35,731 nucleotides of DNA. Source: Clostridium intestinale DSM 6191. GTDB lineage: Bacteria > Bacillota > Clostridia > Clostridiales > Clostridiaceae. This document shows positions 7,273 to 14,465 of the stretch, one piece after another. The stretch lies in contig NZ_FQXU01000023.1 in NCBI RefSeq assembly GCF_900130055.1, forward strand, positions 1-35,731, in the 5' to 3' direction. The notes beneath the pieces are model-generated. The model ran no database searches. It was not told the DNA's origin and was given only the letters and a program-made list of their open reading frames with translations. The translations under genes and the position numbers were made by a program. The stretch's first letter is position 1, and every line of letters begins with the position of its first letter.

Positions 7273-8484
7273 ATGAATAAACAGAACATCGGTAAAATAA
7301 AATTATTCTTAATAGGACTTGAGAATAGATTTAGCGAAAACAGTTCTATATTTAAAGATATACATGTTGTTTATAAATCTGGTTTAAAAGAATTTAAGGG
7401 AGTAGGTAGTTATAATGAGGAAAATATCTCATATAATTTTAATGGGAAGACAGAAAACTACACTCTATCTGAACTTTGGAACAGAGTAACTAAAGAAGCT
7501 GAAAATTATGACGAGGTTTCTATTCTATATAGAGAGCGTGGAACCGACATTTTAATCACTGGAGATAATAAAAATGTAAAAATGCAGAACAAAGAAGTGC
7601 CAGAGGATTCTACAATAATTTCTTCTAATGAAACAAAAGAAACTTCTCCAGCTAACCATTCGCAAGAGACTTCTACTCTTTTAAACAGAGACTACTACAT
7701 AAAGGTCGGAAAAGCGGATGCATTGTTAAAAGAAATCGGCATAATGAGTAAAGACGGGAAAATTAAAAATAATAAGATACGTAAATACAATCAAATAGAC
7801 CATTATGTAGAACTTTTAGAGGGCGTTTTGGATTCACTTCCTAAAAATAAAGTTATTACAATATTAGATTGTGGATGTGGAAAGTCTTATTTAACCTTTG
7901 TTTTAAACTATTATTTAACTGAAATAAAGAGAAGAAAGTGTAAGTTTATAGGGCTTGATATATCTGAGGGCGTTATTAATTCTTCTAAAGAAATGGCTAA
8001 AAATCTTGGTTATAGAAATATGGAGTTCCATGCTATAGATATAAAAATGTATAAACCTAAGGAAAAAATAAATGTCGTTATGTCTTTACATGCTTGCGAT
8101 ACAGCTACAGATATGGCTCTAGCTCTAGGAATTAAACTTGAGAGTGATTGTATTATAGCTGTTCCTTGCTGCCATAGACAAATGCTTTCTCAATATAATT
8201 ACGAACCTTTTGAAGGAATTACTAAACACGGCATCTTAAAAGCAAGGCTTGCAGATGTTTTAACTGATGGAATGAGAAGTATGATGTTAGAAGCTAAGGG
8301 GTATGATGTTTCTGTAGTTGAGTATATATCACCTTTAGAAACTCCTAAGAACTTAATGATAAGGGCTTTAAAAACCTCAGATGAAAATTACGATTTAATG
8401 AGTGAGTATTTAAATTTGATGAGTTCTTTAAATGTATATCCTGCTTTATATGAGTTTTTAAATGAAGGCTGGATGGCAGAATAA
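7273..8484 (+). CDS. Class I SAM-dependent methyltransferase (PF13679-like)
   Basis: From the ATG at 7273 the protein has 403 residues. GGAAGG lies 10 bases before this ATG, whereas the ATG at 7255 has no ribosome site. The N-terminal 140 residues are an uncharacterised domain followed by a Ser/Thr/Glu-rich linker (about 108-135). The C-terminal part is the methyltransferase: motif I LDCGCGKSY (198-206), the acidic strand end FIGLDIS (225-231), then HACDTATD (273-280) and VPCCHRQ (297-303). The last two are typical of the PF13679 group, which includes GSTCD and relatives of tRNA-modifying Trm13. An RNA substrate is possible but unproven. The DUF4230 gene follows after 25 bases. Confidence 0.85.
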   Translation: MNKQNIGKIKLFLIGLENRFSENSSIFKDIHVVYKSGLKEFKGVGSYNEENISYNFNGKTENYTLSELWNRVTKEAENYDEVSILYRERGTDILITGDNKNVKMQNKEVPEDSTIISSNETKETSPANHSQETSTLLNRDYYIKVGKADALLKEIGIMSKDGKIKNNKIRKYNQIDHYVELLEGVLDSLPKNKVITILDCGCGKSYLTFVLNYYLTEIKRRKCKFIGLDISEGVINSSKEMAKNLGYRNMEFHAIDIKMYKPKEKINVVMSLHACDTATDMALALGIKLESDCIIAVPCCHRQMLSQYNYEPFEGITKHGILKARLADVLTDGMRSMMLEAKGYDVSVVEYISPLETPKNLMIRALKTSDENYDLMSEYLNLMSSLNVYPALYEFLNEGWMAE

Positions 8485-8509
8485 GAATTTAATCTGATTG
8501 GGGGGTTTT

Positions 8510-9166
8510 ATGAGGAAATTTAAAAGAAAGGTTGTTTTTCTCTCTATTTTAGCAGTATTTTTTGTTTCTATAGGTTTTTATACTTGTTACAAATTATTCA
8601 ACAAACCTGCAGATAAAGTCGAACAATGGGTTTCACCTGATTCAACAGAAAATACTAAATTTATCTCTCAAGAAAGCATTATTGACAAAATACACGAAAC
8701 CCAAAAATTAATCTCCCTAGAAGCAGACCTAAAAGAAAGAATTTTGCTAAATGATAGCTGGGGAGAGTGGGAAGTGTTTAAAAAAGTCAAAGGAATAACT
8801 TTTTACGGGAAAGGTAGTTATTCATTAGATTTTTCAAATATAGATAAAGGGAACATAAAAATTGATAAATCTCAAAATTCAATTTCTATAACATTACCAA
8901 AACCTATCGTTGAAGATGTAACCATATATGAAGAAAAAACTGTTTATGAAACAACTACTAATGGTTTATTAAGATTTGGAGATATAAAGTTATCCCCAGA
9001 ACAGACTATTTCTATTTCTAAAGAGGTAAAAAAACTAATGAAAGATAAAATGGTGGAAGATGAGCTTTACTCCAGTGCTGAAACTAACGCAAAAAGCTCT
9101 ATTGAAAAACTTTTGAGGCCTTTATTTCCTAATGAATCCACAATCATTGATATATATTTTGTATAA
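8510..9166 (+). CDS. DUF4230 membrane-anchored protein
   Basis: The real start is the ATG at 8510, five bases after a run of seven G (8499-8505) that serves as ribosome site; a TTG further upstream overlaps that site. The 218-residue product has a short positive N-terminus, one membrane helix (about 8-28) and an extracytoplasmic domain of about 190 residues. The segment from SWGEWEVFKKVKGITFYGKG to the EEKTVYETTTNGL region is typical of DUF4230. Function is unknown. It follows the methyltransferase gene closely and is ended by a strong terminator. Confidence 0.85.
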   Translation: MRKFKRKVVFLSILAVFFVSIGFYTCYKLFNKPADKVEQWVSPDSTENTKFISQESIIDKIHETQKLISLEADLKERILLNDSWGEWEVFKKVKGITFYGKGSYSLDFSNIDKGNIKIDKSQNSISITLPKPIVEDVTIYEEKTVYETTTNGLLRFGDIKLSPEQTISISKEVKKLMKDKMVEDELYSSAETNAKSSIEKLLRPLFPNESTIIDIYFV

Positions 9167-9199
9167 TAAAAGAGTCCTAAGATAGGACTCTTTTATTAT
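9163..9199. terminator. Bidirectional rho-independent terminator
   Basis: A 17-bp perfect stem (9163-9179 with 9183-9199, containing AAAAGAGTCCTA) closes on a 3-base AGA loop, with T-rich and A-rich ends on either side. It overlaps the DUF4230 stop codon and can end that gene. In the other direction it may end tcdA. Confidence 0.85.
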
Positions 9200-9201
9200 A
9201 G

Positions 9202-9277
9202 TTATCCACAGTATATATTTTTATAAACATGCTTATCCACAATTTTTCATTACTTATCAACTGTTTTCTGTGGATAC
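9202..9277. promoter_or_regulatory. Cluster of DnaA boxes
   Basis: Two perfect TTATCCACA boxes (9202-9210 and 9233-9241) and one 8/9 match on the other strand (GTATCCACA, 9277 to 9269) lie within 76 bases, between the terminator and the 3' end of tcdA. No dnaA, dnaN or AT-rich 13-mer set is nearby, so this is not a normal oriC. DnaA titration or regulation is a possible role. Confidence 0.55.
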
Positions 9278-9280
9278 TTT

Positions 9281-10036
9281 TTATATATTTAAAATATCTT
9301 TAACTACTTGTGAAGCTATAATCATTCCTGCAACTGGTGGAACGAAGCTAATACTGCCTGGTATTTGACGTCTTATGGTACATTTTTTAGTACCACCTGT
9401 ACATACACACCCTGTTTTACAGGTTACTACATCTTCTGATTTTGGCTTTATAGGAATCTCCTCAGAATATACAACTTTTAATGACTTAACTCCTCTTTTT
9501 CTAAGCTCATATCTCATAACTTTAGCTAAAGGACATACTCTTGTCTTATATATATCTGTAACTTTAAACTGAGATGGGTCAAGTTTATTACCAGTTCCCA
9601 TAGAACTCATTATTTTTATATTTTTATCTTGGCAATACACTGCAAGTGCAATTTTTGCAGATACAGTATCTATAGCATCTACTACATAGTCAGTATCTTC
9701 TGAAATAAATTCTGGAATATTCTCTTCAGTAACAAATGTTTCATAAGTTATAACATTACATTTTCTGTTTATAGAAAGAACTCTTTCTTTCATAACTTCA
9801 ACTTTTGACTTACTTATAGTACTATAAGTTGCATGCACTTGTCTGTTTAAATTAGTAAGACAAATAGTATCATCATCAATTAAAACAAGGGTACCTACTC
9901 CTGCTCTAGCTAATGATTCTACAGTATAACTTCCAACTCCACCTATTCCAAATACAATTACTTTAGAATTTTTTAATTTTTCTAGTCCCTCTGAGCCTAT
10001 TAAAAGCTCTGTTCTAGATAATGAATGTTGCAACAT
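9281..10036 (-). CDS. tcdA: tRNA threonylcarbamoyladenosine dehydratase (ThiF/E1-like)
   Basis: This 251-residue enzyme uses ATP to cyclise t6A37 to ct6A in ANN-decoding tRNAs. The sequence shows the E1-like nucleotide site GIGGVGSYTVESLARAGVG (residues 30-48), the acidic strand LVLIDDDTICLTNLNRQ, and a cysteine-rich stretch, CKTGCVCTGGTKKC, near residue 207. The C-terminal SISFVPPVAGMIIASQVV is a family hallmark. AAGGAG precedes the ATG. The gene stands alone and divergent from mtnN. Length and order of motifs match TcdA (CsdL) rather than ThiF or MoeB. Confidence 0.93.
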   Translation of the reverse strand: MLQHSLSRTELLIGSEGLEKLKNSKVIVFGIGGVGSYTVESLARAGVGTLVLIDDDTICLTNLNRQVHATYSTISKSKVEVMKERVLSINRKCNVITYETFVTEENIPEFISEDTDYVVDAIDTVSAKIALAVYCQDKNIKIMSSMGTGNKLDPSQFKVTDIYKTRVCPLAKVMRYELRKRGVKSLKVVYSEEIPIKPKSEDVVTCKTGCVCTGGTKKCTIRRQIPGSISFVPPVAGMIIASQVVKDILNI

Positions 10037-10137
10037 ATGGCATTTCTCCTTTATATATGAAAGTTACAATTACATAATTAATTGAATCACTCTATCATTT
10101 TAGTTTATATTTTATAATAAAACAATACGTACTTTTA

Positions 10138-10166
10138 TTGAGTAAAATAATTCCTAAGGTTATAAT
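10138..10166 (+). promoter_or_regulatory. Promoter of mtnN
   Basis: TTGAGT (10138-10143), a 17-base spacer and a perfect TATAAT (10161-10166) lie 34 bases before the mtnN ATG. GGGAGG serves as ribosome site. Confidence 0.8.
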
Positions 10167-10199
10167 GTATAAGAGTAATATTTTCTGGGAGGAAATTAA

Positions 10200-10892
10200 A
10201 TGATTATAGGAATAATTGCCGCGATGAATGAGGAACTAGAAATTCTTCTAAAGGATATGCATGTTCAATCAACAGAGGAAAAAGCTAAAATGACTTTCAA
10301 TAAAGGGAGTTTATGGGGAAAAGAAGTTATCGCAGTAGTCTGTGGCGTTGGTAAGGTTAATGCAGCTATTTGTACTCAAATATTAGCTAGTGAATATAAA
10401 GTAGATAAAGTAATCAATGTTGGGGTTGCTGGAGGAATAGGTAAAGATATTTACCCAGGAGATGTAGTAATAGCTAACAATCTAGTAGAGCATGATATGG
10501 ATACTACAGCTTTTGGAGATAAACACGGTCAAATTCCTAGACTTGATACTTTTGATTTTAAATGTGATGAGAAGTTAGTTAAAATTGCTTTAGAAGCTTG
10601 CGATGAAGCTAAAGATATTAAAACATTTTTAGGAAGAATAGTTACTGGTGATCAGTTTGTTGCAAATATAGAAAAGATTCAATGGTTATCTTCTGAATTT
10701 GAAGCTTTTGCTTGTGAAATGGAAGGTGGCAGTATAGCACATACTTGTTATTTAAATAGTATTCCATTTGTAGTTATACGTTCCATTTCAGATAATGCTA
10801 ACAACGGCGCTCATATGGATTTTGAAAAATTTGTTCCAATTGGAGTTAAAAACTCTACTACTATTTTAGAAAAAATGATTAAAAAGATGTAA
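10200..10892 (+). CDS. mtnN: 5'-methylthioadenosine/S-adenosylhomocysteine nucleosidase
   Basis: This 230-residue enzyme removes adenine from methylthioadenosine and S-adenosylhomocysteine, products of SAM-using reactions, and so recycles SAM by-products and feeds the LuxS route where that is present. The sequence begins MIIGIIAAMNEELEIL, with the catalytic-site Glu12. It continues with GVAGGIG, GDVVIANNLVEHDMD, CEMEGGSIAHTC (nucleoside-binding Met-Glu) and the catalytic Asp in RSISDNAN near residue 197. Length and motifs match MtnN/Pfs throughout. It is a single-gene unit with its own promoter and terminator. Confidence 0.96.
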   Translation: MIIGIIAAMNEELEILLKDMHVQSTEEKAKMTFNKGSLWGKEVIAVVCGVGKVNAAICTQILASEYKVDKVINVGVAGGIGKDIYPGDVVIANNLVEHDMDTTAFGDKHGQIPRLDTFDFKCDEKLVKIALEACDEAKDIKTFLGRIVTGDQFVANIEKIQWLSSEFEAFACEMEGGSIAHTCYLNSIPFVVIRSISDNANNGAHMDFEKFVPIGVKNSTTILEKMIKKM

Positions 10893-10914
10893 AGCAGGGA
10901 TTTCCCTGCTTTTA
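10891..10914 (+). terminator. Rho-independent terminator of mtnN
   Basis: AAAGCAGGG (10891-10899) pairs with CCCTGCTTT (10904-10912) around an ATTT loop, followed by a short T run. The stem starts at the stop codon of mtnN. Confidence 0.85.
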
Positions 10915-10927
10915 GTATGAGTAATAA

Positions 10928-10960
10928 GGTGTAGTTTACTTAAATTTAGTAAACTACACC
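10928..10960. terminator. Perfect 13-bp hairpin between convergent genes
   Basis: GGTGTAGTTTACT (10928-10940) pairs with AGTAAACTACACC (10948-10960) around a 7-base loop, with TATTTTT following on the plus strand. It lies directly after the wall hydrolase stop (minus strand) and downstream of mtnN, so it probably serves convergent transcripts. GGTGTAG also starts the stem of the hairpin at 18450, but the rest differs. Confidence 0.75.
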
Positions 10961-10965
10961 TATTT

Positions 10966-12480
10966 TTAATTTAAAATTCTTCTTATTCTTCCTATTTTAC
11001 TCCAAGGTACATCTGCAATTTTAACGTAGCTTTTGGAATTAGAAGATTCAATCCATTGATTGTTTCCTATATACATACCTACATGTCCTATATCTGAATA
11101 GAATAGAAAGTCTCCTAATTTTACATTTTCTTTTGAAACCTCTACCCCATTATTTATCTGATCATAAGTAGTTCTACCTATATTTATTCCTGCTTGTTTA
11201 AATCCCCAATATAAAAATCCTGAACAGTCAAAAGACCTATAGCCTTTATCTACGTACTGCTGAGCTAAATTATATTCTCCACTTTGAGCTGCAGCTGGAA
11301 ATCTTACTTTTATCTCATTTAAAAACGATGTTGTTAAAAGTTCTCCTGCTCCTCCATATACATAAGGTGCTCCTATTTGAGCTTTTAATATATTTAAAAT
11401 AGCAGTATATGTTTTAGATATATCCTCTTCATTTGACGCCTCTACTTTTTTAACATAGTCCTTGAGCACATATCCAACTTTACCATTATAATTTATATTA
11501 ACCCAATCTCCAGAAGTTCCTAATATCTTAAAGGAGTCCCCAGGTAATAAATAACCTACAACTGCACTAGTATAATCTGAAGTAGGTTTATCTCTAAGCC
11601 TCAAATTAGTACTTACATTAACAACTATCCCTATCTCCTCTACAGTTTCAGGCGGGTTCGTAGGTGTAGTAGGTGTAGAATCATCTACAAGTTTTATATA
11701 ATCCTTATGTGCATATCCAGAAACACCATTTGCATCTATACTATACCAATCTCCGCTCTGACCTTTTATACTAATTGATTGTCCATTAATTAAATACCCC
11801 ACTATCGCGGAAGAGGTGTTTGCTTCTTTTCTTATTCTTAAACTTGAACTCACATTAATAACTTGTCCCTTGCTTTTGATTGGACTTGTTGGATTAGTTG
11901 GAATCTCGGGCGTGTTTGATCCTGAGACTTCTTTTACATAGTCCTTGTACACATAACCTATTGTTCCATTTATATCTATACTATACCAATCTCCTGATTT
12001 ACCTTTGAGATTAAGCTCTTGTCCATTTTTTAAAGCTCCTATTATTTGCGCTGAAGTACTAGCTCCGCCTCTTATATTTAAAGCACTACTGACGTTAATA
12101 ACTTGTCCTTTTGATGATGTATTTTCATTTCCACTTGGTGGATTAGTTACTGTGGTAGCACCAGCTTCTTTAACATAATCCTTATATACATATCCAACTA
12201 CACCTTTTGCATCTATATTATACCAGTCACCTGATTTTCCTTTAATATCAAACTCTTGTCCATTTACTAGATAACCAATAACTTCAGAGTTAATATCAGC
12301 AGCCTTTCTTATTCTTAGATTACTACTTACGTTTACAACTTGTCCTTTAAGTTGAGCCACAGATTGTATCGAAACATCATTTGTTTGCTGTACTGCATTA
12401 GCTTCTTCACCTAAAATATGTGAACTTGCAGAAACGGTAGCTGCTACTATTAATAGCTGAGTTATTTTTTTCTTATTCAC
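10966..12480 (-). CDS. Secreted NlpC/P60 peptidoglycan hydrolase with four SH3b domains
   Basis: This 504-residue protein begins with a signal peptide (positive MNKKK, hydrophobic core, cleavage probably after the Ala near residue 29). Four SH3_3 domains follow (about 46-105, 124-184, 204-263 and 284-344), each with RIRK/NIRG/LRLR and SGDWxxI signatures. They are joined by Pro/Thr/Ser-rich linkers. The NlpC/P60 domain (355-504) has Cys419 in FDCSGFLYWGF and His466 in DIGHVGMYIGNNQ; the third catalytic residue is unclear. Such enzymes cut gamma-D-Glu-diamino acid bonds in the cell wall. The start is GTG with AAGGTGG 9 bases upstream. It is monocistronic. Confidence 0.95.
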   Translation of the reverse strand: MNKKKITQLLIVAATVSASSHILGEEANAVQQTNDVSIQSVAQLKGQVVNVSSNLRIRKAADINSEVIGYLVNGQEFDIKGKSGDWYNIDAKGVVGYVYKDYVKEAGATTVTNPPSGNENTSSKGQVINVSSALNIRGGASTSAQIIGALKNGQELNLKGKSGDWYSIDINGTIGYVYKDYVKEVSGSNTPEIPTNPTSPIKSKGQVINVSSSLRIRKEANTSSAIVGYLINGQSISIKGQSGDWYSIDANGVSGYAHKDYIKLVDDSTPTTPTNPPETVEEIGIVVNVSTNLRLRDKPTSDYTSAVVGYLLPGDSFKILGTSGDWVNINYNGKVGYVLKDYVKKVEASNEEDISKTYTAILNILKAQIGAPYVYGGAGELLTTSFLNEIKVRFPAAAQSGEYNLAQQYVDKGYRSFDCSGFLYWGFKQAGINIGRTTYDQINNGVEVSKENVKLGDFLFYSDIGHVGMYIGNNQWIESSNSKSYVKIADVPWSKIGRIRRILN

Positions 12481-12584
12481 CTTTACATCCCACCTTACTT
12501 CTCTGGATTATTCTTCTAAATTAATTATACTTTAATTTTCGAGAAAGTTAATGTTTTATTTAATAAAATTTTAATTAACAAAAA

Positions 12585-12627
12585 AAACTAAGTTAAGAAT
12601 CTTAATATTTTTTTCCTAACTTAGTTT
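12585..12627 (-). terminator. Rho-independent terminator of the alpha/beta hydrolase gene
   Basis: On the minus strand an 11-bp stem (12627-12617 with 12595-12585; AAACTAAGTTA) is followed by a run of T and TTTTGTT. It lies 11 bases after the hydrolase stop codon. The loop is 21 bases and can extend the stem imperfectly. Confidence 0.8.
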
Positions 12628-12638
12628 AAATCTAACAA

Positions 12639-13643
12639 TTAAAACAAATCTCTATCTATATTGAGTTTTTTACACACCTGTTTTAAACTTGATTTGTCAT
12701 TTATATTTACTTTAAATAATATATATTGTGCTAAAAATCTTTCAAAGGGTAGCCAACTTCCATGGGTCATCGGTAATATATATCTTACTCCACCTCTCAT
12801 CTCTCTAAATAAAGAAGTTCTACTTCCTAACGGAATTGTTTCATCTAATAACGCATCAATAAAAGTAACCTTTGATTTATCTATAAAATGAGCATAGGAA
12901 AGAGGATCTATTTTGAATAAAGGATGTATTTCACTAGATTTACATAGCTCAGCTAAAGTCATGTTCTTAACTTTTCCAAGTTGCTGCCTGTAAGTTTCAT
13001 AAAGTTTTTTCTTATCATGAAGAAAATATTCTTCCCTAAGACCAGCTTTGAACAGCCTTCTCACAAAAGCCGCCGTAGGCGACCTATGTAATATCTTAGG
13101 AAGATGTCCACCTGTGGTCATAAATATACCTTTATTTATTCTTTTATCAATAGACATTGTTATGGAAGACAGCATTCCCCCTAAACAATATCCCATTATT
13201 AAATTATTAGGTTTCCAGATTCCTTTTTGTTCTAATAAATCTATAGTTGATCTAACATCTACAACCGCATGCTCCCAAAACTTATACATTCTATTAATAT
13301 CAGGATATAAAAAGCTTCTGCCACTAACTGAGCCACTCTCTACCCTTGTATAATTCCCTGGAAGAACTGGTATAGCACAATGCACTCCAGCTGATGCTAG
13401 ATGACTTCCCATCCATAAGAAAAATCTTATATTTCTACTGCCTAAGCCATGAAGAAGTATAACAGATGCCCTTACTTCTTTTTTAGGTTCAAAATTATAT
13501 ACCTCAACAGTCTCCGTCCCTATTGCAGGTGCCTTATACAAGGTTTCAAACTTAGTATAGTTACATCTATAATTTACACCCTTCATTATATAGCCCTCTA
13601 CATATTTAATAGGTTTGGTTCTGTATCTAAAGTCGATATCCAT
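12639..13643 (-). CDS. Alpha/beta hydrolase with a cysteine nucleophile box
   Basis: This 334-residue protein has an alpha/beta-hydrolase core: the oxyanion turn VILLHGLGSR (residues 61-70), the nucleophile elbow MGYCLGG with Cys153 in place of the usual Ser, a likely acid in ALLDETIP (Asp267), and His294 in PMTHGSW. A GxCxG box is typical of PHA synthases and dienelactone hydrolases. This protein lacks the length and other motifs of PhaC, and no pha genes are near, so the substrate stays open. AAGGA lies 9 bases before the ATG. It stands alone, with the broken tRNA and array region behind its start. Confidence 0.85.
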   Translation of the reverse strand: MDIDFRYRTKPIKYVEGYIMKGVNYRCNYTKFETLYKAPAIGTETVEVYNFEPKKEVRASVILLHGLGSRNIRFFLWMGSHLASAGVHCAIPVLPGNYTRVESGSVSGRSFLYPDINRMYKFWEHAVVDVRSTIDLLEQKGIWKPNNLIMGYCLGGMLSSITMSIDKRINKGIFMTTGGHLPKILHRSPTAAFVRRLFKAGLREEYFLHDKKKLYETYRQQLGKVKNMTLAELCKSSEIHPLFKIDPLSYAHFIDKSKVTFIDALLDETIPLGSRTSLFREMRGGVRYILPMTHGSWLPFERFLAQYILFKVNINDKSSLKQVCKKLNIDRDLF

Positions 13644-13746
13644 TTATAAAATTCCTTAAAATTAATATATAAACAGTATATTCATTTTATCGCTAGAGAG
13701 ACACTCTCTTCTGCTCTGTGGTCTCTTGGATTTCTTATATACATAG

Positions 13747-13834
13747 ATAATTACCTGTTTACCTAATTATCTACTTGTTTGATTATCTAATTATCTAATT
13801 ACCTGTTTATCTAATTAAGTAATTAGATAATTAA
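13747..13834. repeat. Tandem array of about 11 degenerate 8-base units
   Basis: The stretch divides into consecutive octamers close to CTAATTAT (for example CTAATTAT, CTAATTAC, CTGTTTAC, CTGTTTAT, GTAATTAG). It has the same period of 8 as the array at 5271-5422 but an unrelated unit. It ends about 40 bases before the truncated tRNA-Leu. No ORF or dyad explains it. Confidence 0.7.
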
Positions 13835-13873
13835 GTATGCACTTTTATACTGTAGTAGCGCCTCTCAGCTCCA

Positions 13874-13929
13874 TTAGATTTAGGTTCTAGCGGGAAACCG
13901 TGCAGGTTCGACTCCTGTTATCCGCACCA
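13874..13929 (+). pseudogene. tRNA-Leu(UAG) 3' half, 5' half missing
   Basis: From the anticodon stem to the encoded CCA this is a clean tRNA-Leu: stem TTAGA (13874-13878), loop TTTAGGT with anticodon TAG (13881-13883), stem TCTAG, a long class II-type variable arm (CGGGAAACCGT), T arm GCAGG-TTCGACT-CCTGT (13902-13918), acceptor TATCCGC, A, CCA. The 5' acceptor strand (GCGGATA would be expected) and the D arm are absent; the bases upstream bear no resemblance to them. Such 3' halves starting at the anticodon arm are classic leftovers (attR-like) of integrase-driven insertion into a tRNA gene. No intact tRNA-Leu copy and no integrase gene are in the window. Confidence 0.85.
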
Positions 13930-13935
13930 AGTAAG

Positions 13936-13983
13936 AAAAGACAAGGCTTTCAGCAAAAAATAAAAAGCCTTGTCTTTTTTTTG
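13936..13983 (+). terminator. Rho-independent terminator after the tRNA-Leu fragment
   Basis: AAAAGACAAGGCTTT (13936-13950) pairs perfectly with its complement at 13964-13978, around a 13-base loop, followed by T to 13982. It lies 7 bases after the CCA, so it looks like the original terminator of this tRNA gene. This implies that the DNA 3' of the fragment is the native downstream flank. Confidence 0.92.
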
Positions 13984-14320
13984 ACTAAATCAACCGCATG
14001 CGAAGGTGAGCCTATCTTTCTATTCTTATATATTAAACTTGAGCCTCTTACTAGTCTTATTGTTACTACATTTACTAGCTTTCCTCTCATAGTCTTACAT
14101 AAGTTCATGTCATTTTATTGTCCTATTTCTATTACATTTTCATCTTTATTCCTCTTATCTACACAATATAAAATCTTTGACATCTCTTAGCACTCCTCTA
14201 TAATTAGTTATTTGATTTTGTATATTCACTAAAATAATATATATTTAAAACTTCAATAATAATGGAATATTTTCAATAAATATTTATAATTTATATATTT
14301 ATTGCTTTTAATATAAATCG
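13984..14320. other. Non-coding AT-rich gap before gajA
   Basis: About 340 bases without a believable gene. The small frames here have no ribosome sites or recognisable domains. No further tRNA sequence, integrase remnant or insertion sequence end is seen. The other part of the gene gap, 13644-13746, contains only a short GAGAG-ACA-CTCTC hairpin (near 13695). Confidence 0.5.
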
Positions 14321-14349
14321 TGGAAATTAAATTACTAAGATGTTACAAT
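14321..14349 (+). promoter_or_regulatory. Likely promoter of gajA-gajB
   Basis: TGGAAA (14321-14326), a 17-base spacer and the extended -10 TGTTACAAT (14341-14349) form a plausible promoter. It would leave a leader of about 110 bases before the gajA ATG. That leader contains an inverted repeat (14368-14434). Confidence 0.55.
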
Positions 14350-14367
14350 ATGAAAAGAAACAACAAT

Positions 14368-14434
14368 ACATGTCATAGCTATACTGAAAATTGAGTAATC
14401 TATTGAAGTGTATCAACTTAACAAAATGACATGT
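14368..14434 (+). repeat. Inverted repeat in the gajA leader
   Basis: ACATGTCAT (14368-14376) and its exact complement ATGACATGT (14426-14434) flank 49 bases between the promoter and the gajA ribosome site (GGAGG, 14455-14459). The arms could base-pair in the mRNA or bind a dimeric regulator. Confidence 0.5.
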
Positions 14435-14465
14435 TTCATGAGAAAATAGTGAGCGGAGGCATAAT

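Noticed and set aside
9202-9277. The chromosomal origin of replication
   Set aside because: No dnaA-dnaN, no recF or gyrB nearby, and only three boxes between convergent genes.
12639-13643. PHA synthase (phaC)
   Set aside because: The GxCxG box fits, but the protein is shorter than usual, lacks other PhaC motifs and has no pha neighbours.
13853-13872. A remnant of the IS200/IS605 end beside the tRNA fragment
   Set aside because: Only nine bases (AGTAGCGCC) are shared with the element at the right edge, too few to argue common origin.
13840-13929. A complete tRNA gene
   Set aside because: The acceptor 5' strand and D arm are absent; the bases upstream cannot pair with TATCCGC at the 3' end.
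13900-14190. A 96-residue plus-strand reading frame
   Set aside because: It starts inside the tRNA fragment and runs through its terminator, with no ribosome site or domain.
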